NCBI GenBank assembly: GCA_902826945.1
Contig: CADEGS010000032.1
Location: 18,970 to 27,868, forward strand
From: an uncultured bacterium
GTDB taxonomy: Bacteria > Planctomycetota > UBA1135 > GCA-002686595
DNA: 8,899 bases
Direction: 5' to 3'
The first letter of the stretch is position 1. Every line of letters begins with the position of its first letter. Under the pieces are notes generated by a model, which made no database searches, was not told the origin of the DNA, and worked only from the letters and a program-made list of their open reading frames with translations. A program made the translations under genes and the position numbers. Below, in pieces: positions 1-6,383 of this stretch.

Positions 1-7
1 CGCTCCG

Positions 8-922
8 ATGGCCGGCGATGCGGGCTCGTCCGCGGACGCGCAGGACGCGCAGGGCTTCACCGGCCTCTGGAGCACGACCTACGGCGCGATGCGCCTCGTC
101 GCGGACGGGAGCTCGGTGCGCGGCAGCTACTCCTGGGGCGGCGGCGCGCTCGTCGAGGGCGTGTGCGAGGGGCGCGTCCTGCGCGCGACGTACACGGAGA
201 GCGACGGCACGCTCGGGCGAGCGGTGTTCGAGCTCTCCCCGGACGGCGAATCGTTCCGCGGCCGCTGGCGTGCCGGGCTCGAGCGTCCGCTCGAGGCGGG
301 CGACCGCGACGCGGGCCGCTGGAGCGGGACGCGCGTCGCCTCGGTGCCGGGGCGCACGTGGCTCGTGATCCTGGAGGCGAACTGGGAGACCTCGCTCGAC
401 GAGCACGAGTACAGCTATGGCGCCATGCTGCGCGCCTTCTTCGAGCGCGCGCCCTCGATCCAGGTGCGCCACCGCTTCTTCCACGACCGCGCGGACCTCG
501 AGCGCTTCTGCCGCGAGGTCGCCTACCTGGCGGAGCCGGTCGTGCTGTACGTCTCCTCGCACGGGACGACCGCGGGCGTGGCCGTCGCCGGCCAGACGAT
601 CGACGGCACGACCATCGGGCGCGCGCTGCGCGAGGCCGGGACGCTGGCGCTCCTGCACTTCGGGAGCTGCGAGGTGCTGGCGGGCGCGGAGCCGGCCGCG
701 CTGCGCGCCGCCGCGGGCCCGCGGCGGTTCCCGATCTCGGGCTTCCGCGAGACGGTGGACTGGGCGGCGAGCGCCATCGTGGACTTCGCCTACCTCTCGC
801 TCGTGCTCGAGGGCGGGCTGACGCCGGACGAGGCGGTGCAGGCGACGCGCTCGATGATCCGCTTCGCGGGAGCGCCGGGGCCGGAGCTCGCGCTGCCCCC
901 CGCGGACCTCGTCCTCTGGTGA
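8..922 (+). CDS. Caspase/CHAT-like cysteine protease with N-terminal beta-barrel-like domain (5' end may be cut)
   Basis: Probable cysteine peptidase of the caspase-like (clan CD) fold, 304 residues from the first ATG. Residues about 17-110 form a Gly/Trp-rich beta domain (GFTGLWSTTYGAMRL, then repeated G-x-Y/W strands and SFRGRW) resembling small lipocalin-like barrels. Residues about 117-300 look like a compact caspase/CHAT domain. A hydrophobic strand ends in YVSSHG (His185, bases 560-562). A second strand ends in LLHFGSCEV (Cys221, bases 668-670). Then come the strand PISGF and a helical tail. The His-Gly / Ser-Cys-Glu pair is the expected catalytic dyad; this is inferred from motif order. 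No signal peptide or membrane segment is visible, so it is probably cytoplasmic as read. The frame stays open to base 2, so the true start and further N-terminal sequence may lie outside the window. Substrate and activation trigger are unknown. It converges on the histidine kinase gene. Confidence 0.72.
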   Translation: MAGDAGSSADAQDAQGFTGLWSTTYGAMRLVADGSSVRGSYSWGGGALVEGVCEGRVLRATYTESDGTLGRAVFELSPDGESFRGRWRAGLERPLEAGDRDAGRWSGTRVASVPGRTWLVILEANWETSLDEHEYSYGAMLRAFFERAPSIQVRHRFFHDRADLERFCREVAYLAEPVVLYVSSHGTTAGVAVAGQTIDGTTIGRALREAGTLALLHFGSCEVLAGAEPAALRAAAGPRRFPISGFRETVDWAASAIVDFAYLSLVLEGGLTPDEAVQATRSMIRFAGAPGPELALPPADLVLW

Positions 923-935
923 CGCGGGGCGTCGC

Positions 936-954
936 AGCCGCGCGCCGCGCGGCT
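936..954. terminator. Candidate bidirectional terminator hairpin
   Basis: A perfect inverted repeat, AGCCGCGCG / CGCGCGGCT, is centred on one base at 945. It can fold as an 8-bp stem with a 3-base loop. It fills most of the 36-base gap between two convergent stop codons (920-922 plus, 959-961 minus), where a terminator shared by both directions is expected. There is no T tract on either side, so intrinsic termination is uncertain. Confidence 0.45.
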
Positions 955-958
955 CCGT

Positions 959-2662
959 TCAGGGGCTGACGCGCTCGCCGAGGACGGCGAGCAGCGTGCG
1001 GCGCAGGTCGGCGGCGCGGAAGGGCTTCTGCAGGAAGGCGTCGGGCGCGCGTCCCGCGGCCTGCGGCAGCGAGTCGAGCGCGCTGTAGCCGCTCATCATG
1101 ACGACGCGCGGGGCGGGATGCCGCCGCGCGAGCTGCGCGAAGACCTCGTCGCCGCTCATGCCCGGCATGGTGCGGTCGAGCAGCACCACGTCGATCTCGC
1201 TCCAGCGCGCCGCGTGCAGCTCGAGCGCCTCCGCGCCGCCGGCCGCCGAGAGCGCGGAGAAGCCGAGCCGCTCGACGATCTGCACCAGGAGCGTGCGCAC
1301 CATCGGCTCGTCGTCCACGACCAGCACGAGCCCTTCGCACGGCCCGGGCGTCCGCTCGGGCTCGCCCTGCGCGCGCGTCGCGCTGCGCGCGCAGGGCAAG
1401 AGGACGCGCACCTCCGTCCCCGCGCCCGGGCGCGAGCGCAGCCGGATCGCGCCGCCGTGGCGCCGCACGATGCCGAGCACCGCGGCCATGCCGAGGCCGC
1501 GGCCGGTGAACTTCGTCGTGAAGAAGGGGTCGAAGACGCGCGCCAGCGTGTCCGCGTCCATGCCGCGTCCCGTGTCGGTGACGTCGAGCGTCGCGAACGT
1601 GCCCGGGGCGCAGCGCTCGGCGCGCTGGAAGCCCGCCAGCTCGCCCTCGTCCACGAGCGCGGTCCCCGTCGAGACGACGATCGAGCCGGCCGCGGCGCCG
1701 AGCGCCTCCGAGGCGTTGACGACGAGGTTCAGGACGATCTGGCGGATCTGCCCGGGGTCGCCCTGCACGGCGCTCAGGCCCTCGGCCAGCCGGCGCTCGA
1801 CGCTCGCCTTGCGCGAGACGCTGAGCGCGAGCAGGTCGAGCATGTCGCTCACCGCCGCGTTCAGGTCCACGGCGAGGTCCACGTGCGGGCCGCCGCCGGC
1901 GTAGGCCAGGAGCTGGTCGCACAGCCCGGCGGCGCGCTCGGCGGCCTCGACGACGGCGTCGAGGTTGCGCCGCGCCACGCCGTGCAGCGCCGCGCGCGCG
2001 AGGTCGGCGCTGCCCAGGATCACCGCCAGCAGGTTGTTGAAGTCGTGCGCGACGCTGCCGGCCATCAGGCCCAGGCTCTCGAGCTTCTGGGCGTGGAGCA
2101 TCGAGAGCTCGAGCTCGCGCCGGCGCTCCTCCGCGGCCAGCAGGCGGGCGTGGCCGAGCGCGCCCTCGAGCGCGACCGTGAACTTCTCCAGCACCGCGCG
2201 CAGCTTGTTCTGCTCGAGCGCCGAGAAGGGCGCGTCGCGCCCGGCCGAGTAGAGCTTGAGGAAGCCGATCGCGCCCAGGCGGTGCACGGCGTAGGCGCCG
2301 CGCTGCACGCCGGCCTCGGTCACGATCTCGGCGAAGCCCGGCTCGCCGTGCGCGAGCGAGAAGCCCGGGGAGGCGCTCGCGCGCACCGCCAGCGGGTGGT
2401 CGGCGGGGAGCTCGCGCTCGCGCGCGCGCCAGGCGGGAGCGGCGTAGACCAGGCGCAGCGCCTCGCCGTCCGCGGGCGCCTCGCGCACGAAGCGCTCGCG
2501 GATCCACACGGCGGCGAAGTCGAGGCTCTTGCGCGCCAGCAGCGTGCGCAGGAAGACGGCGCAGCTTTCCTCGAGCTCGATCGAGCTCCCGACCGAGAGC
2601 GACAGCTCGTACAGGACCGACAGGTCCTGGAGCGTCTGCGCGACGTCGTGGGACTCAGGCAT
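959..2662 (-). CDS. Cytoplasmic hybrid histidine kinase (GAF-HisKA-HATPase-REC)
   Basis: Two-component hybrid sensor kinase of 567 residues. Residues about 1-170 look like a GAF sensor domain (start QTLQDLSVLYELSLSVGSS), followed by a coiled segment at 172-198. The H-box AGSVAHDFNNLLAVILGSAD puts the phospho-acceptor at His206. The ATPase domain shows the N-box LNLVVNASEA (Asn312, Asn316), the G1 box DVTDTGRGMD (Asp363), the F-box FDPFFTTK and the G2 box GRGLGMA. A C-terminal receiver at about 444-563 keeps the acidic pair Asp450/Asp451, phospho-acceptor Asp496 (LLDRTMPGMSG), Ser524 and Lys546 (QKPF), so both modules look active. There is no membrane segment. The ATG at 2660-2662 overlaps the stop of the FIST gene by 8 bases (ATGCCTGA), implying translational coupling. 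No strong Shine-Dalgarno sequence is visible. No effector domain or adjacent DNA-binding regulator is seen, so phosphate probably passes to a partner encoded elsewhere. Confidence 0.95.
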   Translation of the reverse strand: MPESHDVAQTLQDLSVLYELSLSVGSSIELEESCAVFLRTLLARKSLDFAAVWIRERFVREAPADGEALRLVYAAPAWRARERELPADHPLAVRASASPGFSLAHGEPGFAEIVTEAGVQRGAYAVHRLGAIGFLKLYSAGRDAPFSALEQNKLRAVLEKFTVALEGALGHARLLAAEERRRELELSMLHAQKLESLGLMAGSVAHDFNNLLAVILGSADLARAALHGVARRNLDAVVEAAERAAGLCDQLLAYAGGGPHVDLAVDLNAAVSDMLDLLALSVSRKASVERRLAEGLSAVQGDPGQIRQIVLNLVVNASEALGAAAGSIVVSTGTALVDEGELAGFQRAERCAPGTFATLDVTDTGRGMDADTLARVFDPFFTTKFTGRGLGMAAVLGIVRRHGGAIRLRSRPGAGTEVRVLLPCARSATRAQGEPERTPGPCEGLVLVVDDEPMVRTLLVQIVERLGFSALSAAGGAEALELHAARWSEIDVVLLDRTMPGMSGDEVFAQLARRHPAPRVVMMSGYSALDSLPQAAGRAPDAFLQKPFRAADLRRTLLAVLGERVSP

Positions 2663-3770
2663 GCTGCACCGAGACGACGATCGTCTTGTTGAGGAACTCG
2701 AGCGTGCCGCTCTCGTGCGAGGCGACCTCTCCCAGCGAGAGCGCGCCGCAGGGCTCGAGGTCGGGCACCAGCGGCGCGAGCCCCTCGCGCACCGCGCGCA
2801 GCTCCTCGTCGAAGCCGTCGCCGAGGAAGATCGTGCGCGAGACGCAGTCGAACACGAGCACGCTCTCGGCGCGCACGGCCCCGCCGACGAGGCAATCGCG
2901 CGCGGCGCGCCCGGCCGCCTCGACGAGCCAGGCGCGCTCGCCGCGCAGCACGGCCAGCACCGCGTTCTCCGGCACCTCGCCGACGCACAGGAGCGCCCCG
3001 TCCTCGACGACCGCGACCGGGTCGCGCACGACGTCCTCCGCGCCCTCCTTGTGGATGCCGAAGGGGAAGGCGCTGGAGGCGAGGAAGAGGTTCTGCGGCG
3101 TCAGCTCGCGGTCGAGGTAGGGCTCGACGGCGCGCCGGTAGACGTCGAAGGCCGTCCGCCAGTTCAGCTCCTCGATGCGGTTGCCGCGCGTGCGCGTGGC
3201 GACCACGGGGCCGCTGACGCGTCGCCAGCCGTGTCGCACGCCGAGCCGGCTCTCGAGCGAGACGAAGGCGATCACCGCCGCGTCCTGGAAGACGCCCTCG
3301 CGCGTGAAGACGCACGGCTCCTGGCGCAGGCTGAGCGAGCCGGCTCCGCCGCCGAGGAAGCGCACGCCGTCGCCCAGCTGCCCGTGCACGTCGGCCAGGA
3401 GGCGCGAGACGTTCGCCGTCAGGCCGTCGACCAGCACGAGCGCGGTGCGCGTGCGCGCGTCGCGCCGCAGCGCCGCGAGTTCGGAGAGCGCCGGGCGCGG
3501 GCGGTCGAGCCCGGTGACCAGCACGGGCGCCGCCTCGGACGGCAGCGTCAGCAGCAGGGCTCCGCGCTCGACCCGGCACCCGCCCGCGATCAGGCCGGGG
3601 AAGAGGCCGCCGCAGAACTCGACGTCGAGGCGGCGCAGCTCCTCCACCACGGCGGCGAGGTCGGGGCGGTCGCGCTCGGCGACGAGGACGACGAGCAGCC
3701 TGCCCGGGCCGAGCGGCAGCCCGGCGGCAGCCCGCGCGATCGATTCGGGGGTCGGCGAGTCGAGCAGCAC
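2655..3770 (-). CDS. FIST-domain sensory protein (FIST_N + FIST_C)
   Basis: Stand-alone FIST protein, 371 residues. FIST domains are putative small-ligand sensors often tied to signal transduction. FIST_N spans about 22-190, with a hydrophobic strand GRLLVVLVAE, the motif GDGVRFLGGGAGS at 133-145, and GVRHGWRRVSGPVVATRT from 177. FIST_C covers about 210-365, with FDCVSRTIFLGD at 297-308, then CGALSLGEVASHESG and the typical ending LEFLNKTIVV. There is no signal peptide or membrane helix, so it is cytoplasmic. The start is GTG at 3768-3770; an in-frame TAG lies 24 bases upstream (3795-3797) with no other start between, so the choice is firm although no clear ribosome-binding site is seen. Its last codons overlap the start of the histidine kinase gene. 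It probably supplies the input signal to that kinase; this is inferred from coupling. The ligand is unknown. Confidence 0.93.
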   Translation of the reverse strand: MLLDSPTPESIARAAAGLPLGPGRLLVVLVAERDRPDLAAVVEELRRLDVEFCGGLFPGLIAGGCRVERGALLLTLPSEAAPVLVTGLDRPRPALSELAALRRDARTRTALVLVDGLTANVSRLLADVHGQLGDGVRFLGGGAGSLSLRQEPCVFTREGVFQDAAVIAFVSLESRLGVRHGWRRVSGPVVATRTRGNRIEELNWRTAFDVYRRAVEPYLDRELTPQNLFLASSAFPFGIHKEGAEDVVRDPVAVVEDGALLCVGEVPENAVLAVLRGERAWLVEAAGRAARDCLVGGAVRAESVLVFDCVSRTIFLGDGFDEELRAVREGLAPLVPDLEPCGALSLGEVASHESGTLEFLNKTIVVSVQHA

Positions 3771-3791
3771 GTCGCGTTGCGCCTGCGCCGC

Positions 3792-3797
3792 ATGCTA
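3792..3797 (-). promoter_or_regulatory. Weak -10-like element before the FIST/kinase operon
   Basis: On the minus strand TAGCAT matches TATAAT at four of six positions and would give a leader of roughly 15 bases before the GTG at 3770. The hexamer 17 bases upstream (GTGTGC) is a poor -35. The promoter must lie somewhere in the 167-base gap 3771-3937, but this site is only a guess. Confidence 0.2.
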
Positions 3798-3893
3798 GCC
3801 AGCGCCGGTGCGCCGCACACGGGATTGCCGGCACTCCCGCGCCGCACCTCGCGGATCGCCCGGACCCCCGTCACCCCCTCGGGACGTCACCCG

Positions 3894-3926
3894 GCACCGA
3901 CCGCTCGCGAGAGAGCCGTACGGTGC
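3894..3926 (-). terminator. Candidate terminator stem-loop after the membrane-protein operon
   Basis: Twelve bases past the stop of the last membrane-protein gene, the minus strand holds GCACCG (3921-3926) and CGGTGC (3894-3899). An inner GCTC/GAGC pairing (3913-3916 with 3903-3906) completes an interrupted stem-loop. There is no T tract. Its position between two operons on the same strand is what suggests termination. Confidence 0.3.
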
Positions 3927-3937
3927 GCGACTCCTGC

Positions 3938-4795
3938 TCACTCTTCCGGAGTGCGGCCGAGCTCGAAGAGCCAGAAGGCGCCCTCGAAGAAGACGGGGAT
4001 GAAGGCCAGGAACACCCCGTTGCGCAGGAAGTCGATGCGGTAGTCGGGGTTGCGCCACACGCGCAGCAGGAAGAACTGCTGGTCGTCGGAGCCGAACAGG
4101 GCGCCCAGCGAGGCCACCAGCAGCAGGACGAACACCGCGCCCGGCATGAAATCGGCGTAGTCCTGGGCGTAGGGGTAGCGCAGGTAGGCCATGACGCGCG
4201 CGGAGAAGGGGATCGCGAGCGCCAGGGTCGGCAGCATCAAGAGGTTGTTCGGGTCGTCCAGCGGCAGGTCGACGCCGGCGCTCCAGGAGACGAAGAACAG
4301 GGCCTCGCTGAAGAGCACGACGTAGATCCAGCTCATCAGGTAGATGAAGCTGAACGAGAAGACCAGGCTCGAGACCCTGAGCGGGCAGGCCGCGGGCGGC
4401 TCGGGCAGGTCCTGGAAGTTCAGGATCTTGGTCCAGAAGGCGCGCAGGCGGCCGTGGCGCAGGTCGCCGTGGACCAGCTCCTCGATCAGGCGGAACGAGC
4501 GGACGTTCGCGATGACCTGCGTGTAGAGCTTCGTCAGCGAGAAGACGACGACGATCCCGACGCCCACGCCGACGGTCACCGTGGTGCCCATCACGAAGTC
4601 GTCGCTGATCGTGTCGAGGATGCGGAAGAAGGCCGTCGCCGGCGACTGCCCCTTGATCAGCAGGTTGTAGAAGAACGTCCAGACCAGGATCAGGGCCAGG
4701 ATCGAGAAGCGCAGCGCGTTGCGCGTGCCGCGCGGCGGCAGCCCGGGCGGCCCCGGGCGCTCGTCGCCGCGCTCGCGGGCGGGCTCGTCCGTCAC
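3938..4795 (-). CDS. Polytopic membrane protein of unknown family, partner of the upstream membrane protein
   Basis: I do not recognise the family. The product is 285 residues with about six hydrophobic segments: roughly 28-46, 66-88, 131-158, 176-195, 209-225 and 257-276. A charged Pro-rich N-terminus and the loop at 90-128 (VRSFRLIEELVHGDLRHGR, then WTKILNFQDLPEPP) would lie outside the bilayer. There is no signal peptide, and no catalytic motif was found. The start is GTG at 4793-4795. It overlaps the upstream stop codon as GTGA, and GGGGAG sits five bases before it, inside the end of the upstream gene. The frame stays open far upstream, to an ATG at 5783-5785, but that extension is an Arg/Ala-rich shadow of the neighbouring gene. 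The tight coupling suggests the two membrane proteins are made in equal amounts and form a complex. A transporter or envelope role is possible but not shown. Confidence 0.85.
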   Translation of the reverse strand: MTDEPARERGDERPGPPGLPPRGTRNALRFSILALILVWTFFYNLLIKGQSPATAFFRILDTISDDFVMGTTVTVGVGVGIVVVFSLTKLYTQVIANVRSFRLIEELVHGDLRHGRLRAFWTKILNFQDLPEPPAACPLRVSSLVFSFSFIYLMSWIYVVLFSEALFFVSWSAGVDLPLDDPNNLLMLPTLALAIPFSARVMAYLRYPYAQDYADFMPGAVFVLLLVASLGALFGSDDQQFFLLRVWRNPDYRIDFLRNGVFLAFIPVFFEGAFWLFELGRTPEE

Positions 4796-5790
4796 AGGAT
4801 CTCCCCGAACGAGGGCGGCAGCCAGATCAGGAAGGCGGCCAGGATCGGCAGCGTCAGCAGCGCCCACTGCAGCTTGCTCCGCGCCCACACGAACGAGCCT
4901 TCCAGCGGGCGGATCGGGAAGCAGTAAACGAAGCAGTAGATCAGGAACATCGACCCGAGGAACACGAGGTGGCGCGAGCCGAAGCGGTCGCCGCCCCAGA
5001 AGAGCACGAGGTGCAGCGCGAACAGGGACAGGATCGAGCGCAGCGCGAGCCCGCGCTTCGCCTCCAGGTCGCCCTCGTAGTCGACGTCGGTCGTCAGCGG
5101 CAGGAACGACCCCGCGCCGGTGAAGTAGCCCTGCAGGAGCAGCCCGTCGATCTCGGTCCGGTAGCGCACGCGCACGCCCAGGCGCCGCGCCCACAGGCGG
5201 TGGATCGCCGCGTAGGCGAGCAGCGGCACGCCGGCCAGCGGCACCATCTCGAGCACGCCGAGCTCGCTCGCCGCGCGCAGGTCGGCCACGACCTCGGGGC
5301 TCACGACCCGCAGCACGCCGAGGAACGAGAGGCACAGGGCGACGAACCCGAGCCCGAGCGCGAGCGCCTGCGCGCCCGCGCCGTCGCGCGACCGGGCCAG
5401 GTCCGCTCCCTCGCCGTCGATCGACTCCTGCACGGTCGAGCCGAGGAGCACGCGCCCCGTGAACTTCACGAAGCGGCGCGTCACCGCGCGCGCGCTGGTG
5501 CGGCCGAGCGCTCCCGCCGTCGTGCGCATCAGGTTCGTCGAGGCGCCGCGCAAGAGCCGCCGCGCCGTCGCACGCAGGATCACCGCCAGCCCGACCGTGA
5601 CCTCGCCCACGGCCGGGCGCCCGCCGGCGATGGACGACGCGCCGTACGCGTGGATCGCGAGGAGCGGCGCGAACATCGTGACGACCAGCGCGACGCCGGC
5701 GAGCGCGCCGAGCCATCGGGAATGCGAGGACGCTGGCATGAGCGGGGGCGGACCGGCCAGATCGTAGGAGCGCGCCGCGGCGCATGCCAC
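4792..5790 (-). CDS. Polytopic membrane protein, possibly a degenerate site-2 protease (M50) homologue
   Basis: Integral membrane protein of 332 residues, function unknown. Hydrophobic segments lie near 26-47, 141-163, 179-197, 229-246, 254-280 and 288-307. An Arg-rich, probably amphipathic stretch covers 72-118. Three motifs together recall M50 intramembrane proteases. First, IHRLWARRLGVRVRY (196-210) follows a hydrophobic helix, like the HExxHxxxARRLGVRV helix. Second, GAGSFLPL lies in the following loop. Third, PIRPLEG (282-288) ends a later helix, like the PIPPLDG motif. The catalytic Glu and second His are missing and LDG has become LEG, so if homologous it is probably not a protease. 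The start used is GTG at 5788-5790 with AGGAG four bases upstream. An ATG at 5737-5739 giving 315 residues is the alternative; it begins just before the first helix but has no ribosome-binding site. The gene starts 7 bases after the NTF2-like gene ends and overlaps the next by 4 bases. Confidence 0.83.
   Translation of the reverse strand: MACAAARSYDLAGPPPLMPASSHSRWLGALAGVALVVTMFAPLLAIHAYGASSIAGGRPAVGEVTVGLAVILRATARRLLRGASTNLMRTTAGALGRTSARAVTRRFVKFTGRVLLGSTVQESIDGEGADLARSRDGAGAQALALGLGFVALCLSFLGVLRVVSPEVVADLRAASELGVLEMVPLAGVPLLAYAAIHRLWARRLGVRVRYRTEIDGLLLQGYFTGAGSFLPLTTDVDYEGDLEAKRGLALRSILSLFALHLVLFWGGDRFGSRHLVFLGSMFLIYCFVYCFPIRPLEGSFVWARSKLQWALLTLPILAAFLIWLPPSFGEIL
4801..4806 (-). promoter_or_regulatory. 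Shine-Dalgarno site deciding the GTG start at 4795
   Basis: GGGGAG on the minus strand, five bases upstream of the GTG start, inside the last codons of the upstream membrane-protein gene. It supports starting at 4795 rather than in the long open extension upstream. Confidence 0.6.
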
Positions 5791-5794
5791 CGGG

Positions 5795-5799
5795 CTCCT
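5795..5799 (-). promoter_or_regulatory. Shine-Dalgarno site overlapping the upstream stop codon
   Basis: On the minus strand TAGGAG carries the TAG stop of the NTF2-like gene (5798-5800) and an AGGAG ribosome-binding site (5795-5799), four bases before the GTG start at 5790. This is a typical stop/reinitiation arrangement and supports a shared transcript. Confidence 0.5.
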
Positions 5800-6286
5800 A
5801 TCCGCGCAGCCCGTCGCCCTCGAGGTCGGTCTTCCTCGTCTCCACGATACGCCAGCCGTCCTCGCCGCGCGCCAGCGCGCCCTCGACGCGCATGCGCCAC
5901 TGCGGCCGCCACTCCTCCCCGGCGAGCTTCTCGAACTCCGCCTCGAGCGCGAAGGTCGCCCGATCGCCCTCCACGGCGAGCGTCAGCGACTCCTCGGGCA
6001 CGCGCACGCGCAGCGTGAGCCGTCGCGCCTTCTGCGTGCGCTGCTGCTGGAAGGTGGCGAGCAGGTAGCCGCGCAGGTCGTCGCGGCGCAGCGTCTCGCC
6101 GGCGTGCGTCCAGGTCTCGGCCAGGCCGGCGGTCGCGCCCTTGGCGCTGCCCTCGTTGAAGCCGTCCACCATCCCGGCCACCAGGCCGCGGATGCGCGCC
6201 TCGTCGGAGACCAGCGCGCCGCAGGCCCAGCGCACGAGGACGAACGCGAGCAGGGCCAGGGCGAGGATCGCGAGCGGGCGCTTCAT
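5798..6286 (-). CDS. Small membrane-anchored protein with NTF2/SnoaL-like fold
   Basis: Product of 162 residues. Residues 4-18 (PLAILALALLAFVLV after Met-Lys-Arg) are an N-terminal membrane anchor or signal peptide. The following RWAC is not a good lipobox because Arg stands at -3. Residues about 27-155 fit an NTF2/SnoaL-like alpha+beta cone: two opening helices (ARIRGLVAGMVDGFNEG), a helix LRGYLLATFQQQ, then alternating strands ending in WRIVETRKTDL. Such domains bind small ligands or act as assembly modules; no catalytic residues can be assigned. The soluble domain probably faces the periplasm. The ATG at 6284-6286 is preferred over a TTG at 6320-6322, because it places the Lys-Arg directly before the hydrophobic stretch and the upstream codons overlap a promoter-like sequence. 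It is the first gene of the three-gene membrane cluster. Confidence 0.82.
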   Translation of the reverse strand: MKRPLAILALALLAFVLVRWACGALVSDEARIRGLVAGMVDGFNEGSAKGATAGLAETWTHAGETLRRDDLRGYLLATFQQQRTQKARRLTLRVRVPEESLTLAVEGDRATFALEAEFEKLAGEEWRPQWRMRVEGALARGEDGWRIVETRKTDLEGDGLRG

Positions 6287-6293
6287 CGGGCCC

Positions 6294-6322
6294 AGCACAG
6301 GCCTCCCCGCCCGCCGAGTCAA
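6294..6322 (-). promoter_or_regulatory. Candidate sigma-70-type promoter for the three-gene membrane cluster
   Basis: On the minus strand TTGACT (6317-6322; five of six matches to TTGACA) is followed after exactly 17 bases by TGTGCT (6294-6299), a weak -10 with three of six matches. Transcription would begin at or within a base or two of the ATG at 6286, giving a leaderless or nearly leaderless mRNA. No Shine-Dalgarno sequence precedes that ATG, which agrees. Confidence 0.35.
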
Positions 6323-6354
6323 GGGAGCCGCTGCGGGCGAGGGGAACGCCGAGC

Positions 6355-6383
6355 GCCGCCGGCCGCGCTCGCCCGCCGGCGGC
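6355..6383 (-). terminator. Candidate terminator hairpin after the metalloprotease gene
   Basis: Perfect 9-bp inverted repeat GCCGCCGGC / GCCGGCGGC with an 11-base loop. On the minus strand it begins directly after the TAG stop at 6384-6386. The downstream sequence has no T tract, so it may be an intrinsic terminator of the GC-only kind or an mRNA-stabilising hairpin. Confidence 0.45.

Noticed and set aside
57..2507. An 816-codon minus-strand open frame.
   Set aside because: Arg/Ala/Pro-rich translation antisense to the caspase-like gene and out of frame with the histidine kinase. It is open only because stops are rare at this GC content.
2573..2588. A 16-bp perfect palindrome GAGCTCGATCGAGCTC that could be an operator.
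   Set aside because: It lies inside the kinase coding region and is explained by favoured Glu, Leu and Ser/Ile codons. The same GAGCTCGA words recur in other genes.
1118..4043. Long plus-strand open frames (1118-2692 and 2529-4043) opposite the kinase and FIST genes.
   Set aside because: Their translations are rich in Arg, Ala, Glu and His with no domain pattern, while the minus strand encodes textbook kinase and FIST motifs.
3938..5785. A 615-codon open frame whose ATG at 5785 is well spaced (9 bases) from the AGGAG at 5795-5799, reading across both membrane-protein genes.
   Set aside because: Its first 330 residues are Arg/Ala/Gly-rich with no plausible fold and overlap a frame that gives clear membrane helices. 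Only the part from the GTG at 4795 is credible.
6217..6233. A lipobox for the NTF2-like protein around Cys22.
   Set aside because: The residues before the Cys are Arg-Trp-Ala; Arg at -3 is not accepted in known lipoboxes.
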